Assembly (NCBI GenBank): GCA_035695825.1
Contig: DASRRH010000031.1
Coordinates: forward strand, 62,001 to 126,000
DNA from: JAKEFM01 sp035695825
Lineage (GTDB): Bacteria; Planctomycetota; UBA1135; JAKEFM01
Direction of reading: 5' to 3'
Length of the DNA: 64,000 bases
Part shown: piece after piece, positions 40,163 through 47,973 of the stretch
Numbering within the stretch: the stretch's first letter is position 1
Layout: the number at the start of each line of letters is the position of its first letter
Made by a program: the position numbers and the translations under genes
The notes under the pieces: model-generated
The model's input: only the letters and a program-made list of their open reading frames with translations
What the model was told of the DNA's origin: nothing
The model's database searches: none

Positions 40163-40525
40163 CCGCCTCCCCGCTCCGTCGGTGTCGGCGCTCGACTCGG
40201 ATCGGTCGCGACCGGGGCGAAGGCCGCTCGCGCGAGGTCCTGTTCCCTGCCCCCACGCCGATCGGGAGGGGAAGGGGCGCGCGCCCTTCCGCGTCCACGG
40301 TCTGCGGGAGGACCGGAGGGCGCAGCGGTATCCGGTGAAGGACCGAGGCCCGCGGCGAGAGGTCCCCGGAGGAGGGTGCGGGAGCTCCCGCGGGAGGGGC
40401 GACCCGTTCGGAGGCGCGCCCCGATCCTGACCCGGCGGGCCCATTCGGATTTTCGATTCTCCCGATCGGCCCCTCGGAGCGGAAACTCCCTAGCTCGCCC
40501 TCCCGGGCGAAGGAGAACCGATCCC
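40163..40525. other. Gene-poor interval of 363 bases
   Basis: No convincing gene, RNA or repeat is seen. Open frames cross it on both strands but have no family resemblance. An A/T-richer stretch (about 40441-40465) may hold the promoter of the following gene. AAGGAG at 40510-40515 is its ribosome-binding site. Confidence 0.5.
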
Positions 40526-41506
40526 TTGAAGCCGTCTTTCCCCCTCCTCTTCGCCCTCCTCGCGGGACCGGCCCAGTCCCCGGATTCGGGAGTTCCCCGC
40601 GACGCCTCGGCGAAGTCCGCCCCGGGGCTGCAGGCGACGCGCAAGTTCGAGTTCACCTACCGCGCCGAGGTGAAGGAACTCCCCGCCGGGGCGAAGCGGG
40701 TCGAGCTCTGGATTCCGGTGCCGCCGGACGACGCCTTCCAGACCATCGCGAATCTCCAGGTCGAGTGCCCCGTCCCCCACGCCTTCACGACGGAGAAGGA
40801 GTACGGGAACCGCCTGCTCCACGTCCTCGCCGAGCCCGCCGCCCCCTTCGCCGTGACGATGCGCTTCGAGGCGAACCGCGCGGAGCAGAAGGCGGCGCCC
40901 GCCCCCGGTAGGGAGAAGCTCCGCCCCCGGCTCCTCGCTCCCGACCTCCTCGTTCCGCTCGAGGGGAAGGCGAAGGAGCTGGCGGCCTCGATCGCCCCGG
41001 GCGCCCGCTCGACGGGCGAGAAGGCCCGCGCCCTCTACGACCACGTCCTCTCGAGGATGAGCTACGACAAGTCGGGGAAGGGGTGGGGGCGCGGGGACTT
41101 CCAGTACGCGTGCGAGGTCGGGAAGGGGAACTGCACCGACTTCCACGCGATGTTCATCGGCCTCGCGCGGGCGAGCGCGATCCCCGCCCTCTTCGAGATC
41201 GGCTTCTCCATCCCGACGGACAAGACCGAGGGGGAGGTCGCGGGCTACCACTGCTGGGCGGAGTTCGAGAACGCCGCGGAGGTGTGGGTGCCGACGGACA
41301 TCTCCGAGGCGTCCAAGAACCCCCCGATGCGCGAGTACTATTTCGGTCGCCTGACCCCCGACCGGATCGTCCTCTCCCGCGGCCGCGACCTCACGTTCGA
41401 GCCGAAGCAGGCGGGCCCGCCCGTGAACTTCCTCGTCTACCCCTACCTCGAGGTGGACGGCAAGCCGGCCGAGGCGGCCCGGAAGTTCTCCTTCCGGAAC
41501 CTCTAG
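40526..41506 (+). CDS. Secreted transglutaminase-like cysteine protein
   Basis: A 326-residue protein. TTG 40526 is chosen because an AAGGAG lies 10 bases upstream and the product begins with a signal peptide (MKPSFPLLFALLAGPAQS). A beta N-terminal domain (about 40-125) precedes a transglutaminase-like core with the triad Cys203 (GNCTDFHAMFIGLARA), His242 (GYHCWAEF) and Asp258 (VPTDISEA). Such enzymes act as proteases, amidases or transamidases. The specificity here is unknown. Monocistronic, with greA convergent 16 bases after its stop. Confidence 0.85.
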   Translation: MKPSFPLLFALLAGPAQSPDSGVPRDASAKSAPGLQATRKFEFTYRAEVKELPAGAKRVELWIPVPPDDAFQTIANLQVECPVPHAFTTEKEYGNRLLHVLAEPAAPFAVTMRFEANRAEQKAAPAPGREKLRPRLLAPDLLVPLEGKAKELAASIAPGARSTGEKARALYDHVLSRMSYDKSGKGWGRGDFQYACEVGKGNCTDFHAMFIGLARASAIPALFEIGFSIPTDKTEGEVAGYHCWAEFENAAEVWVPTDISEASKNPPMREYYFGRLTPDRIVLSRGRDLTFEPKQAGPPVNFLVYPYLEVDGKPAEAARKFSFRNL

Positions 41507-41522
41507 GGGCTTCCCCGGCGGC

Positions 41523-41996
41523 TCACGCCGAGCGCCGGACGTCGAGGATCTGGAGCCGGAGCAGCCCCGCCGGCACGCGCACCTCGGCGACGATCCCCTT
41601 CGTCTTGCCGACGAGGCCCGCGGCGAGCGGCGCCGTGTAGGGGATCTCCCCCGCGTCCGGGTCGAAGGCTCCGCCCCCGACGATCCGGTAGACGATTTCC
41701 TTCCCCCGGTCGAGGTCCCGGACGCGGACCGTCATCCCGATCTGTACCGTCCCGTCGTCGGGGGGGAGCTTCGTCAGGATCCGCGAGCGGAGGAGGAGCT
41801 CCCGCGCGTCGATGAGCCGCGCCTCCTGAAAGCGCATTTCCTCGCGGGCCGCGTCGAGCTCGGCGTTCTCCGAGAGGTCGCCGTGGTCGGCGGCCTCGCC
41901 GCACTTGCGCGCGGCGTCGGCGAGCTTCTCCTCGATCGCGCGGACCTGCTCCTCGAGCTTGCGGTACTGCTCGGACGTGACCCAGTTCTCGGCCAT
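41523..41996 (-). CDS. greA: Transcription elongation factor GreA
   Basis: A 157-residue GreA, which stimulates RNA cleavage by backtracked RNA polymerase. The N-terminal coiled coil contains ARKCGEAADHGDLSENAELDAAREE, whose tip Asp-Leu-Ser-Glu-Asn-Ala-Glu is the catalytic loop. The C-terminal FKBP-like fold has VGMTVRVRDLDRGKEIVYRIVG. The usual GreA length is 158. ATG 41996 is followed upstream on the minus strand by TATAGT (plus 42045-42040), a probable -10 box 43 bases away. Confidence 0.92.
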   Translation of the reverse strand: MAENWVTSEQYRKLEEQVRAIEEKLADAARKCGEAADHGDLSENAELDAAREEMRFQEARLIDARELLLRSRILTKLPPDDGTVQIGMTVRVRDLDRGKEIVYRIVGGGAFDPDAGEIPYTAPLAAGLVGKTKGIVAEVRVPAGLLRLQILDVRRSA

Positions 41997-42073
41997 CGGC
42001 GGGTTGCGGGGGGCCCTCCATCGACTCCCGGGGGGCGCCACTATAGCGGAGGGGCGCCGCCTCCGCGGCGGGC

Positions 42074-42079
42074 TACAAT
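42074..42079 (+). promoter_or_regulatory. -10 box for the ECF sigma gene
   Basis: TACAAT precedes the candidate TTG start at 42102 by 22 bases. No -35 box is visible, which is common for genes recognised by alternative sigma factors. Confidence 0.4.
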
Positions 42080-42101
42080 CGCCCCCGCCCGCGCAGCCGC
42101 C

Positions 42102-42842
42102 TTGGCCGAAGATGCCGCCCTTCCGGGCCCCCCCCCTCCCGTGGCCGGTCTGCGGCCGGGGTCGCAGCCGCCCGGGCGAACCGACCGCCCCGCTTCGCGT
42201 CCGAACCCCCCGCGTCCGCTCGCGCTCTCGGACGGACGGCCCGCCGGGGCGGCGGCCGGGGAAGACCCCGACCTCCTCGCCCTGCGGGCGATCCGAGCCG
42301 GGGATCGGGACGCGTACCGCGCGCTCGTGGAGAAGTACCAGCGAAAGATCTTCTCGCTCGCCGGACGCACGCTCGGCGGCGGCCGCGAGGACGCCGCCGA
42401 CCACGCCCAGGAGATCTTCCTCAAGGCGTACCGCGGGCTCCTCGCGTTCCGGGAGGAGTCGCGCTTCTCGACCTACCTCCACCGCGTGGCCGTGAACCAC
42501 TGCGTGAGCGAGATCCGCCGGCGCTCCGCCGCGAAGCGGGGGGAAGCAATCTCGCTCGACGGCCCCGTCGGAGCGGGGGAGGAGAGGGCGCCGATCGAGG
42601 TCCCCGACCGGGGGAACGACCCGGCGCGGAGGGCCGCGGGGCGGGAGATCGGCGAGGCCGTCCGCGAGGCCGTCGCCTCGCTCGAGGACGACCTTCGCGT
42701 CCTCGTCGTCCTCTTCGAGCAGCAGGGGCTCTCCTACCCCGAGATCGCCGCTTGCGTGGGTGTGCCGGTGGGGACGGTCCGCTCGAGGCTCCACCGGGCG
42801 CGGGAGATCCTGCGCGAGCGGCTCCGGAGTCACCTCGGATGA
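42102..42842 (+). CDS. ECF-family RNA polymerase sigma factor
   Basis: A 246-residue product if TTG 42102 is used, or 233 residues from GTG 42141; both are in frame, and the core begins about 55 residues in (DPDLLALRAIRAGDRDAYRAL). Region 2 (HAQEIFLKAYRGLLAFREESRFSTYLHRVAVNHC) and region 4 (LSYPEIAACVGVPVGTVRSRLHRAREIL) are complete. The N-terminal 50 residues are Pro/Arg-rich and may not be translated. The stop overlaps the ATG of an anti-sigma-like gene (ATGA at 42839-42842), so the pair is a regulatory unit. Confidence 0.88.
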   Translation: MAEDAALPGPPPPVAGLRPGSQPPGRTDRPASRPNPPRPLALSDGRPAGAAAGEDPDLLALRAIRAGDRDAYRALVEKYQRKIFSLAGRTLGGGREDAADHAQEIFLKAYRGLLAFREESRFSTYLHRVAVNHCVSEIRRRSAAKRGEAISLDGPVGAGEERAPIEVPDRGNDPARRAAGREIGEAVREAVASLEDDLRVLVVLFEQQGLSYPEIAACVGVPVGTVRSRLHRAREILRERLRSHLG

Positions 42843-44236
42843 ACTGCGAGCGCCTCCGCGAGGAGATCCAGGCGCGGCTCGACGAGCCGGCAGGCGCTCC
42901 CCTCCCTCCCGAGGGAGGGGCTCACCTGCGGGAATGCGCGGGGTGCGCGGCCTTCGCCCGCGAGATCGGCTCGGCCGTCGCGCTCGTGCGCGGGACGCCG
43001 GAGGAGGAGCCGCCGCCCGGCTTCGTCGAGCGCGTCATGGGGGGGATCTCGGCGGAGGCTCCCGTCGGCGTGGCCGCCCCGGTGAGACGGCTCGTGCCGC
43101 TTCCCCTCCGGATGGCCGCGGCCGTCGCGGTGGTCGCGGTCGGCGGGTACGTGGCCTGGCGCTCGCTCTTCTCTCCGGAGGAGGAGGGGCCCCCCCTGAG
43201 GGTCGCCCGTTCGGAGGAAGCCCTCCCTCCGGCGGATGCGCGACGCCTGGAGGAGCGCCCCGACTCGCTCCTCCTCGAGGATCAGAAGAAGGACCAGGTC
43301 GAGGCGCCAAAGCCCCTCTCCGGACTCGGCTACGAGGGGGGGAAGGGGAAGTGGGAAGGCAAGGCGGGCGCGGGTGAAGGGAAGAACCTCGCCGAGCCCG
43401 CGCCGCCCGTCCCGGCTCCCTCGGCGCCGACGGCGCCTCCTCCGTCCAGCCCCGAGGGGGGAGCGGGCGCGAGGAAGGACGCGGACGAGCGGCTCCGGAA
43501 GCTCGCGGCCGCGGACGGCCTGGCCGACCGCGTCGCCGTGGAAGAGAAGGAGATGTCCACGATCGGGGGCATCGATGGCGCCGCAACCTCGACCGCCTGC
43601 GTCTCCTACTCCGTCCAGGTCGGCGACGAGAAGGCGCGGCAGCGGCTCGCGGAGCTCGCGTTTCGCTACGCGTCTCCGAAGGCCTCGGTCGACCTCGGCA
43701 TCTCGCAGTCGGAGGTCGCGTCGAGGGACGGCTTCCCCTCCTCCGCCCCCGCGGCGCCGGCGAAGACCGCCGTCGCGTTCCATGCCTCGGACTCGCGGTT
43801 GCTGGACTGCCTCGTCGACCGGAACGAGCTCGCGGGGTTCGACGGAGTCCTCCGCGCGATCCCCGGGGTCTCCGTCTGGCAGGGTCCGGTCCTCGAGCGG
43901 CTCGAGCCGGCGGCGGGGTTCGCGAAGAGGTCGAACGACGAGGCCGCGGACCGGGAGGTGGAATCCCTCGCGCGCGTGGTCGAGGGGCTCGCCAGCCGGC
44001 GGCAAGCCGGGGGAGGCGAGGCCCGGAAAAGGGAGGCGCGGGAGGAGGGGCGCGTGGCCCGGGTCGTGGCAGATGGCGCGCGGGGTGAGAGAGCCCCCGC
44101 TCGGCCTACCCCGTCCGGCCCGGACTCGCCGGCCCCCGCGAGCCAGGCCGCGGCGATTCCCCCCGCGCGCCCCTGGATTCCCGTCCGGCTCTACATCCTC
44201 CTCCCCGCCCCCGCCTCGCAGCCGAGCAAGCAGTAG
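42839..44236 (+). CDS. Putative anti-sigma factor with large extracytoplasmic region
   Basis: A 465-residue protein. Residues 1-50 are a zinc anti-sigma head (MNCERLREEI, HLRECAGCAAF; Cys, His, CxxC). One membrane helix is at about 92-108 (MAAAVAVVAVGGYVA). The extracytoplasmic part (about 110-465) has a charged linker, a Pro/Ser/Ala-rich stretch, then an alpha/beta domain (about 255-345; VSYSVQVGDEKARQRLAELAFRY) and a disordered tail. It should hold the adjacent ECF sigma factor at the membrane until a periplasmic signal arrives. The sensor domain is not recognised. Confidence 0.75.
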   Translation: MNCERLREEIQARLDEPAGAPLPPEGGAHLRECAGCAAFAREIGSAVALVRGTPEEEPPPGFVERVMGGISAEAPVGVAAPVRRLVPLPLRMAAAVAVVAVGGYVAWRSLFSPEEEGPPLRVARSEEALPPADARRLEERPDSLLLEDQKKDQVEAPKPLSGLGYEGGKGKWEGKAGAGEGKNLAEPAPPVPAPSAPTAPPPSSPEGGAGARKDADERLRKLAAADGLADRVAVEEKEMSTIGGIDGAATSTACVSYSVQVGDEKARQRLAELAFRYASPKASVDLGISQSEVASRDGFPSSAPAAPAKTAVAFHASDSRLLDCLVDRNELAGFDGVLRAIPGVSVWQGPVLERLEPAAGFAKRSNDEAADREVESLARVVEGLASRRQAGGGEARKREAREEGRVARVVADGARGERAPARPTPSGPDSPAPASQAAAIPPARPWIPVRLYILLPAPASQPSKQ

Positions 44237-44301
44237 GCGGGCCCTTCCCGAGGGAGCGCGCGGCCCTATCCTTCCGCGCCATTTCTCCGCGCGGCCCCCT
44301 G

Positions 44302-45507
44302 ATGGAGCCCTGGCGCCGCAACCTCTCCGTCGTCTTCGCCGCGAACCTCCTCGCCTCCGTCGGGATGATGGGGTTCCTCCCGTCGTTCCCCTCGATCGTC
44401 CGCGCGCTCGGCGTGACGGGGGACGCCGCGGTCAAGGTCTGGTCGGGCCTCCTCCTCGCCGGGGCCCCCGTGATGGCAGCCTTCCTCGGGCCGGTCTGGG
44501 GTGCGATCGGAGACCGCTTCGGCCGCAAGGCGATGGTGCTCCGGGCGCTCGCCGGAATCACCCTCTTCACGGGGGCGATGAGCCTCGTCCAGAGGCCGTG
44601 GCAGCTCCTCCTCCTTCGCCTCGGACAGGGGGTCCTCTCCGGCTACATCCCCCCCTCCCTCACCCTCGTCTCGGTCGGGGCGCCCGCCGACCGCCAGGGG
44701 CGGCTCGCCGGGACGCTCCAGTCGGCCGCGTTCGGGGGCGCGATCGGGGGGCCCCTCCTCGGCGGGCTCGTCCTCGACCACTTCGGGTTCCGCGCGGTCT
44801 TCCTCGCCTGCTCCGGGCTCGCCCTCGTAGCCTTCCTCCTCGTCGTCGCCTTCGCCGTGGAGGTCGATCCCCCCTCGAACGTCCGGCACGCGCCCCCGGG
44901 GGGGTCGTCCGTCCGCGAGGCCCTCGGAGCGGCGCTCCGCGACCTGCGCGCGACGGCGGCCGACCCTCGGCTTCGCTCCCTCCTCGTCGCTCTCTTCTCC
45001 GTCCGCTTCGGGGCCGCGATGGTCGAGCCGGTGCTCCAGCTCGTCGTCGAGCGCATGGAGGGGGTCGACGTGCGCTACCTCTCGACGATCACCGGCACCG
45101 CCTTCACGGCCCACGCCCTCGCGAACTTCCTCTCCCTCCCCGCGTGGGGGAGGTGGGGGGACCGGGCCGGCGCCGAGCGGGTCCTGCGGCTGGCGAGCCT
45201 CTGCACCGGGATCGCGTTCCTCCCGCAGGCCCTTGCCCCCTCCTGGCCCCTCCTCGCGGCCCTCCGATTCGTCTCGGGCCTCTTCTACGCGGGGATCCTC
45301 GCTTCGGCCTACGGCCTCGCGGCCGCGGCGACCGGGGCGGAGAGGAGGGGAGCCGCCTTCGGGCTCGTCTTCTCGAGCCTCGTCTTCGCGGGCGCCGTGG
45401 CGCCGATCGCCGGCGGGTGCCTCGCCGCGGTCCTCGACGTGCGCCTCCTTTTCCCGATCGGGGGCGGCCTGATGATCCTCGCCGCCCTCGCCCGGCGACG
45501 TCGCTAG
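44302..45507 (+). CDS. Major facilitator superfamily transporter
   Basis: A 401-residue transporter with about 12 hydrophobic helices. The MFS A-motif is visible between helices 2 and 3 (GPVWGAIGDRFGRKAMVLRALA), with a related GRWGDRAGAERVLRLA in the second half. SVGMMGFLPSFPSIVRAL near the start resembles drug/proton antiporters. Substrate cannot be inferred. It is flanked by genes in the same direction, with an intergenic gap of 71 bases to the NRDE gene. Confidence 0.85.
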   Translation: MEPWRRNLSVVFAANLLASVGMMGFLPSFPSIVRALGVTGDAAVKVWSGLLLAGAPVMAAFLGPVWGAIGDRFGRKAMVLRALAGITLFTGAMSLVQRPWQLLLLRLGQGVLSGYIPPSLTLVSVGAPADRQGRLAGTLQSAAFGGAIGGPLLGGLVLDHFGFRAVFLACSGLALVAFLLVVAFAVEVDPPSNVRHAPPGGSSVREALGAALRDLRATAADPRLRSLLVALFSVRFGAAMVEPVLQLVVERMEGVDVRYLSTITGTAFTAHALANFLSLPAWGRWGDRAGAERVLRLASLCTGIAFLPQALAPSWPLLAALRFVSGLFYAGILASAYGLAAAATGAERRGAAFGLVFSSLVFAGAVAPIAGGCLAAVLDVRLLFPIGGGLMILAALARRRR

Positions 45508-45578
45508 GGGCGCGCTTGCGTGCTTCCGTCGCGAATGCTTCAATCCCACCCTCCCTCGCCCGCCGCCCGCCCTCTCCC

Positions 45579-46445
45579 GTGTGCGCCCTGATCGCGATCG
45601 TCCACCGCGTCCCTGGGTACCCGGCGGTCCTCGGCGCGAACCGAGACGAGTTGCGCGACCGCGGCGGCCTCTCGCCGGCCATCTTCCGGGGGAGGCGCCT
45701 CGCCGTCCTCTGTCCCCGCGACCGCCGAGCCGGCGGGACGTGGATCGGGATGAACGAGAAGGGGCTCGTCGGGGCCGTGACGAACCGTCCCGGCCCGGTC
45801 GATCCGGGGATGCGCTCGAGGGGGCAGCTCCTCCTCGACCTCCTCGCGCAGCCATCGGCCGCCGGCGCCCTCGAGTGGCTCGAGCGCGACCTGCGGCGCG
45901 CCCGCTACAACCCCTTCAACGTCCTCCTCGCGGACGAGGTGGGCTCGACCGTCGCGCATGTCCCGAAGGGGGAGTCCGGCGGCAGCGAGTTCCGGCCCCT
46001 CGAAGCGGGCGTCCACATTCTCACGAACCTCCACGACGTGGACACCCTCCCGGTCGACGGGCTCGCGAACGCGGGCGACGTCGAGCGCGTCGAGGACGCT
46101 TTCGAGAACCTGAAGACCTTCCTCGGCGACCACACGGCGCGCGGCGCCCACGTCTTCTGCCGTCACGGGGGGGACCGCGGCACCCTCTCCTCGACGCTCG
46201 TCGCGGTCTCCGGCCGGGGCCTCGAGGGGGCCTTCTTCCTCCACGCGGAGGGAACCCCCTGCGCGACCGCGTTCCGCGACCACAGCAAGCTCGCGCGCCA
46301 CCTCGCCTCGGCCGAGGATCGCCAGGCGAACCGCGACTTCGGCGGGCGAGGGGAGCCCGGGTCGGAGGAAGAGCAGGAGAGCGTCGATGGAAGTGGAGAT
46401 CGTCCTCGGCGATCTCCGGGCCCTTCCGGTCGAAGGGGTCGTTAA
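45579..46445 (+). CDS. NRDE/TANGO2-family protein, probable N-terminal-Cys hydrolase
   Basis: A 288-residue protein starting at GTG 45579, which places Cys at position 2 (M-CALIAIVHRVPGYPAVLGANRDEL). The NRDE motif is exact (GANRDEL), and GGTWIGMNEKGLVGAVTNRP plus RGAHVFCRHGGDRGTLSSTLVAV belong to the TANGO2/NRDE family. Exposure of Cys2 as N-terminal nucleophile is typical of Ntn-like members. The substrate is unknown. The last 59 bases overlap the macrodomain gene; the C-terminal 20 residues there are low-complexity and probably not functional. Confidence 0.8.
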   Translation: MCALIAIVHRVPGYPAVLGANRDELRDRGGLSPAIFRGRRLAVLCPRDRRAGGTWIGMNEKGLVGAVTNRPGPVDPGMRSRGQLLLDLLAQPSAAGALEWLERDLRRARYNPFNVLLADEVGSTVAHVPKGESGGSEFRPLEAGVHILTNLHDVDTLPVDGLANAGDVERVEDAFENLKTFLGDHTARGAHVFCRHGGDRGTLSSTLVAVSGRGLEGAFFLHAEGTPCATAFRDHSKLARHLASAEDRQANRDFGGRGEPGSEEEQESVDGSGDRPRRSPGPSGRRGR

Positions 46446-46890
46446 CCCGGCGAACTCCCAGGGCGTGATGGGGGGGGGCGTCGCGGGCGCGCTCCGGCGA
46501 GCGGGGGGGGGGGAGATCGAGCGCGAGGCGCGGGCCCGCGCGCCGATTGCCGTTGGGGAGGCGGTCGCGACGACCGCCGGGCGCCTCGCCTACCGGTTCG
46601 TCGTCCACGCGCCGACGATGGAACGGCCTGCGATGGGGACGAGCGTCGAGAAGGTCGCGCTCGCGGCGCGCGCCGCCCTCCGTTGCGCCGAGGAAGCGGG
46701 GCTTCGCTCCCTCGGCGTACCCGGCCTCGGCACGGGGGTAGGGGGAGTCGATCCCGACGCGGCCGCGGAAGCGATCGTCGAGGCGGTCGGCTCCTTCCAC
46801 GGCCGGCGTCTCGAGAAAGTCGTCCTCTGCGACCTCGTGCCGGAGATGGTCGAGGCCTTCCGCCGTGCGTGGGAGAAGCGCCGGGCTTGA
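46387..46890 (+). CDS. Macrodomain protein (ADP-ribose-binding)
   Basis: A 167-residue macrodomain. The fold motifs VEIVLGDLRALPVEGVVNPANSQGVMGGGVAGAL (with the NPAN..GGGV ligand loop) and GVPGLGTGVGGVDPDAAAEAIVEAV are complete. Proteins of this type remove ADP-ribose or hydrolyse O-acetyl-ADP-ribose. The start ATG lies inside the 3' end of the NRDE gene. The stop overlaps the TTG of the cytochrome gene, so the three may be translated together. Confidence 0.9.
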   Translation: MEVEIVLGDLRALPVEGVVNPANSQGVMGGGVAGALRRAGGGEIEREARARAPIAVGEAVATTAGRLAYRFVVHAPTMERPAMGTSVEKVALAARAALRCAEEAGLRSLGVPGLGTGVGGVDPDAAAEAIVEAVGSFHGRRLEKVVLCDLVPEMVEAFRRAWEKRRA

Positions 46891-47912
46891 GCCTGCTCCC
46901 CTGCCTTTCGACGGGCGCCCTCCTCGCCGGGGCGGTCTCCCTCGCGGGCGTCCCCCATCAGGAAGAGGAGGTCCAGGGGAAGACCCTCGCGGAGAAGGTC
47001 GAGTACTGCGGGGGCTGCCACCGGGAGATCTTCGAGGAGTGGAAGGGGAGCCTCCACGGCCGCGCCTGGACCGACCCGATCTTCCGGGCGGCCTACGCGG
47101 CGGAGCGGGGGAAGGACCCCGAGCGGGCGGCCTCGTGCGTCCCCTGCCACGCCCCGGCTCCCCTCCTCGATTCCGGCCTCGGGAAGTTCCCCCGCGCGCG
47201 GGAGGGGGACCTCGAGGTCGGGGTCGACTGCTTCGCCTGCCACGTCGGGACGCGCGGGATGTCGGGGCCGCACGGCACCAAGTACCACCGCTCGAAGGAG
47301 GAGGAGCGCTACCGCGACCCCTCCTTCTGCTACGCCTGCCACGGCCAGAGCGAGCGCGATCCCGTCCACGACCAGAAGGCGGCCTTCGAGGCGACCTCGG
47401 CCTCCTCCGGGAACAGCTGCGCCTCCTGCCACATGGAGGCGGTCGAGCGCGTCCTCTCCCAGGCGGAGGAGAAGACCCGCCGGCAGGTCGGCCGACTGAA
47501 GCCCCGCCTCTCGGGGCGGCACGACTTCCCCGGGGCGCACGACCCGAGGTTCCTCGCGAAGGCGGCCGACCTCGCCGTCTCCGTCGAGGGGAGCGAGCTC
47601 GTCGTCCGCGTCGAGGCGAAGACGGGTCACTTCCTTCCCGGGGGAGGCGACGGACGGATCGTCGCGCTCCTCGTCCGGGTCCTCGATCCCACCGGCAAGG
47701 AGGTCCTCTCAAGGGAAGAGCGATTCGACTTCGAGAAACGCCCGCTCCGTCCCGACCGCCCGGAAACTTTCCGGTTCCCCCTTCCGGTTCCGAAGGGGAA
47801 GGCGACCGTCCGCCTCGTCCACCGCCTCCTCGCCTCGCCGAAGTACGCGGCCCCGGAGGGGGCGGACCGGGCCGAGACGATCGCGGAGAAGGGGTTCGAC
47901 TTCGGCTCCTGA
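46887..47912 (+). CDS. Multihaem c-type cytochrome (five CxxCH)
   Basis: A 341-residue exported cytochrome, starting at TTG 46887 by TTGA overlap with the macrodomain stop; the product has a signal peptide (SLLPCLSTGALLAGAVSLAG). Five haem-binding motifs are seen: CGGCH, CVPCH, CFACH, CYACH and CASCH, all in the first 190 residues, with extra His that may be distal ligands. The C-terminal part (about 220-341) is a beta domain (LVVRVEAKTGHFLPGGGDGRIVALLVRVLDP) found in cytochrome c554/c-family electron carriers. It probably works in periplasmic electron transfer. Confidence 0.88.
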   Translation: MSLLPCLSTGALLAGAVSLAGVPHQEEEVQGKTLAEKVEYCGGCHREIFEEWKGSLHGRAWTDPIFRAAYAAERGKDPERAASCVPCHAPAPLLDSGLGKFPRAREGDLEVGVDCFACHVGTRGMSGPHGTKYHRSKEEERYRDPSFCYACHGQSERDPVHDQKAAFEATSASSGNSCASCHMEAVERVLSQAEEKTRRQVGRLKPRLSGRHDFPGAHDPRFLAKAADLAVSVEGSELVVRVEAKTGHFLPGGGDGRIVALLVRVLDPTGKEVLSREERFDFEKRPLRPDRPETFRFPLPVPKGKATVRLVHRLLASPKYAAPEGADRAETIAEKGFDFGS

Positions 47913-47973
47913 TTCGCCGGCGGTTCCGTTCCCGGCCCTCGCGCGGCATGCTCTCCGGGCCCCTGCAGCCCCC

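Noticed and set aside
40163..40525. Possible gene between the PIN toxin and the transglutaminase-like gene
   Set aside because: All open frames here are Arg/Pro-rich and without a ribosome site. The signal peptide of the next gene fixes its start at 40526.
46387..46445. Apparent overlap of the NRDE and macrodomain genes as a fused gene
   Set aside because: They are in different frames, and each has a complete family core. The overlap affects only a low-complexity tail.
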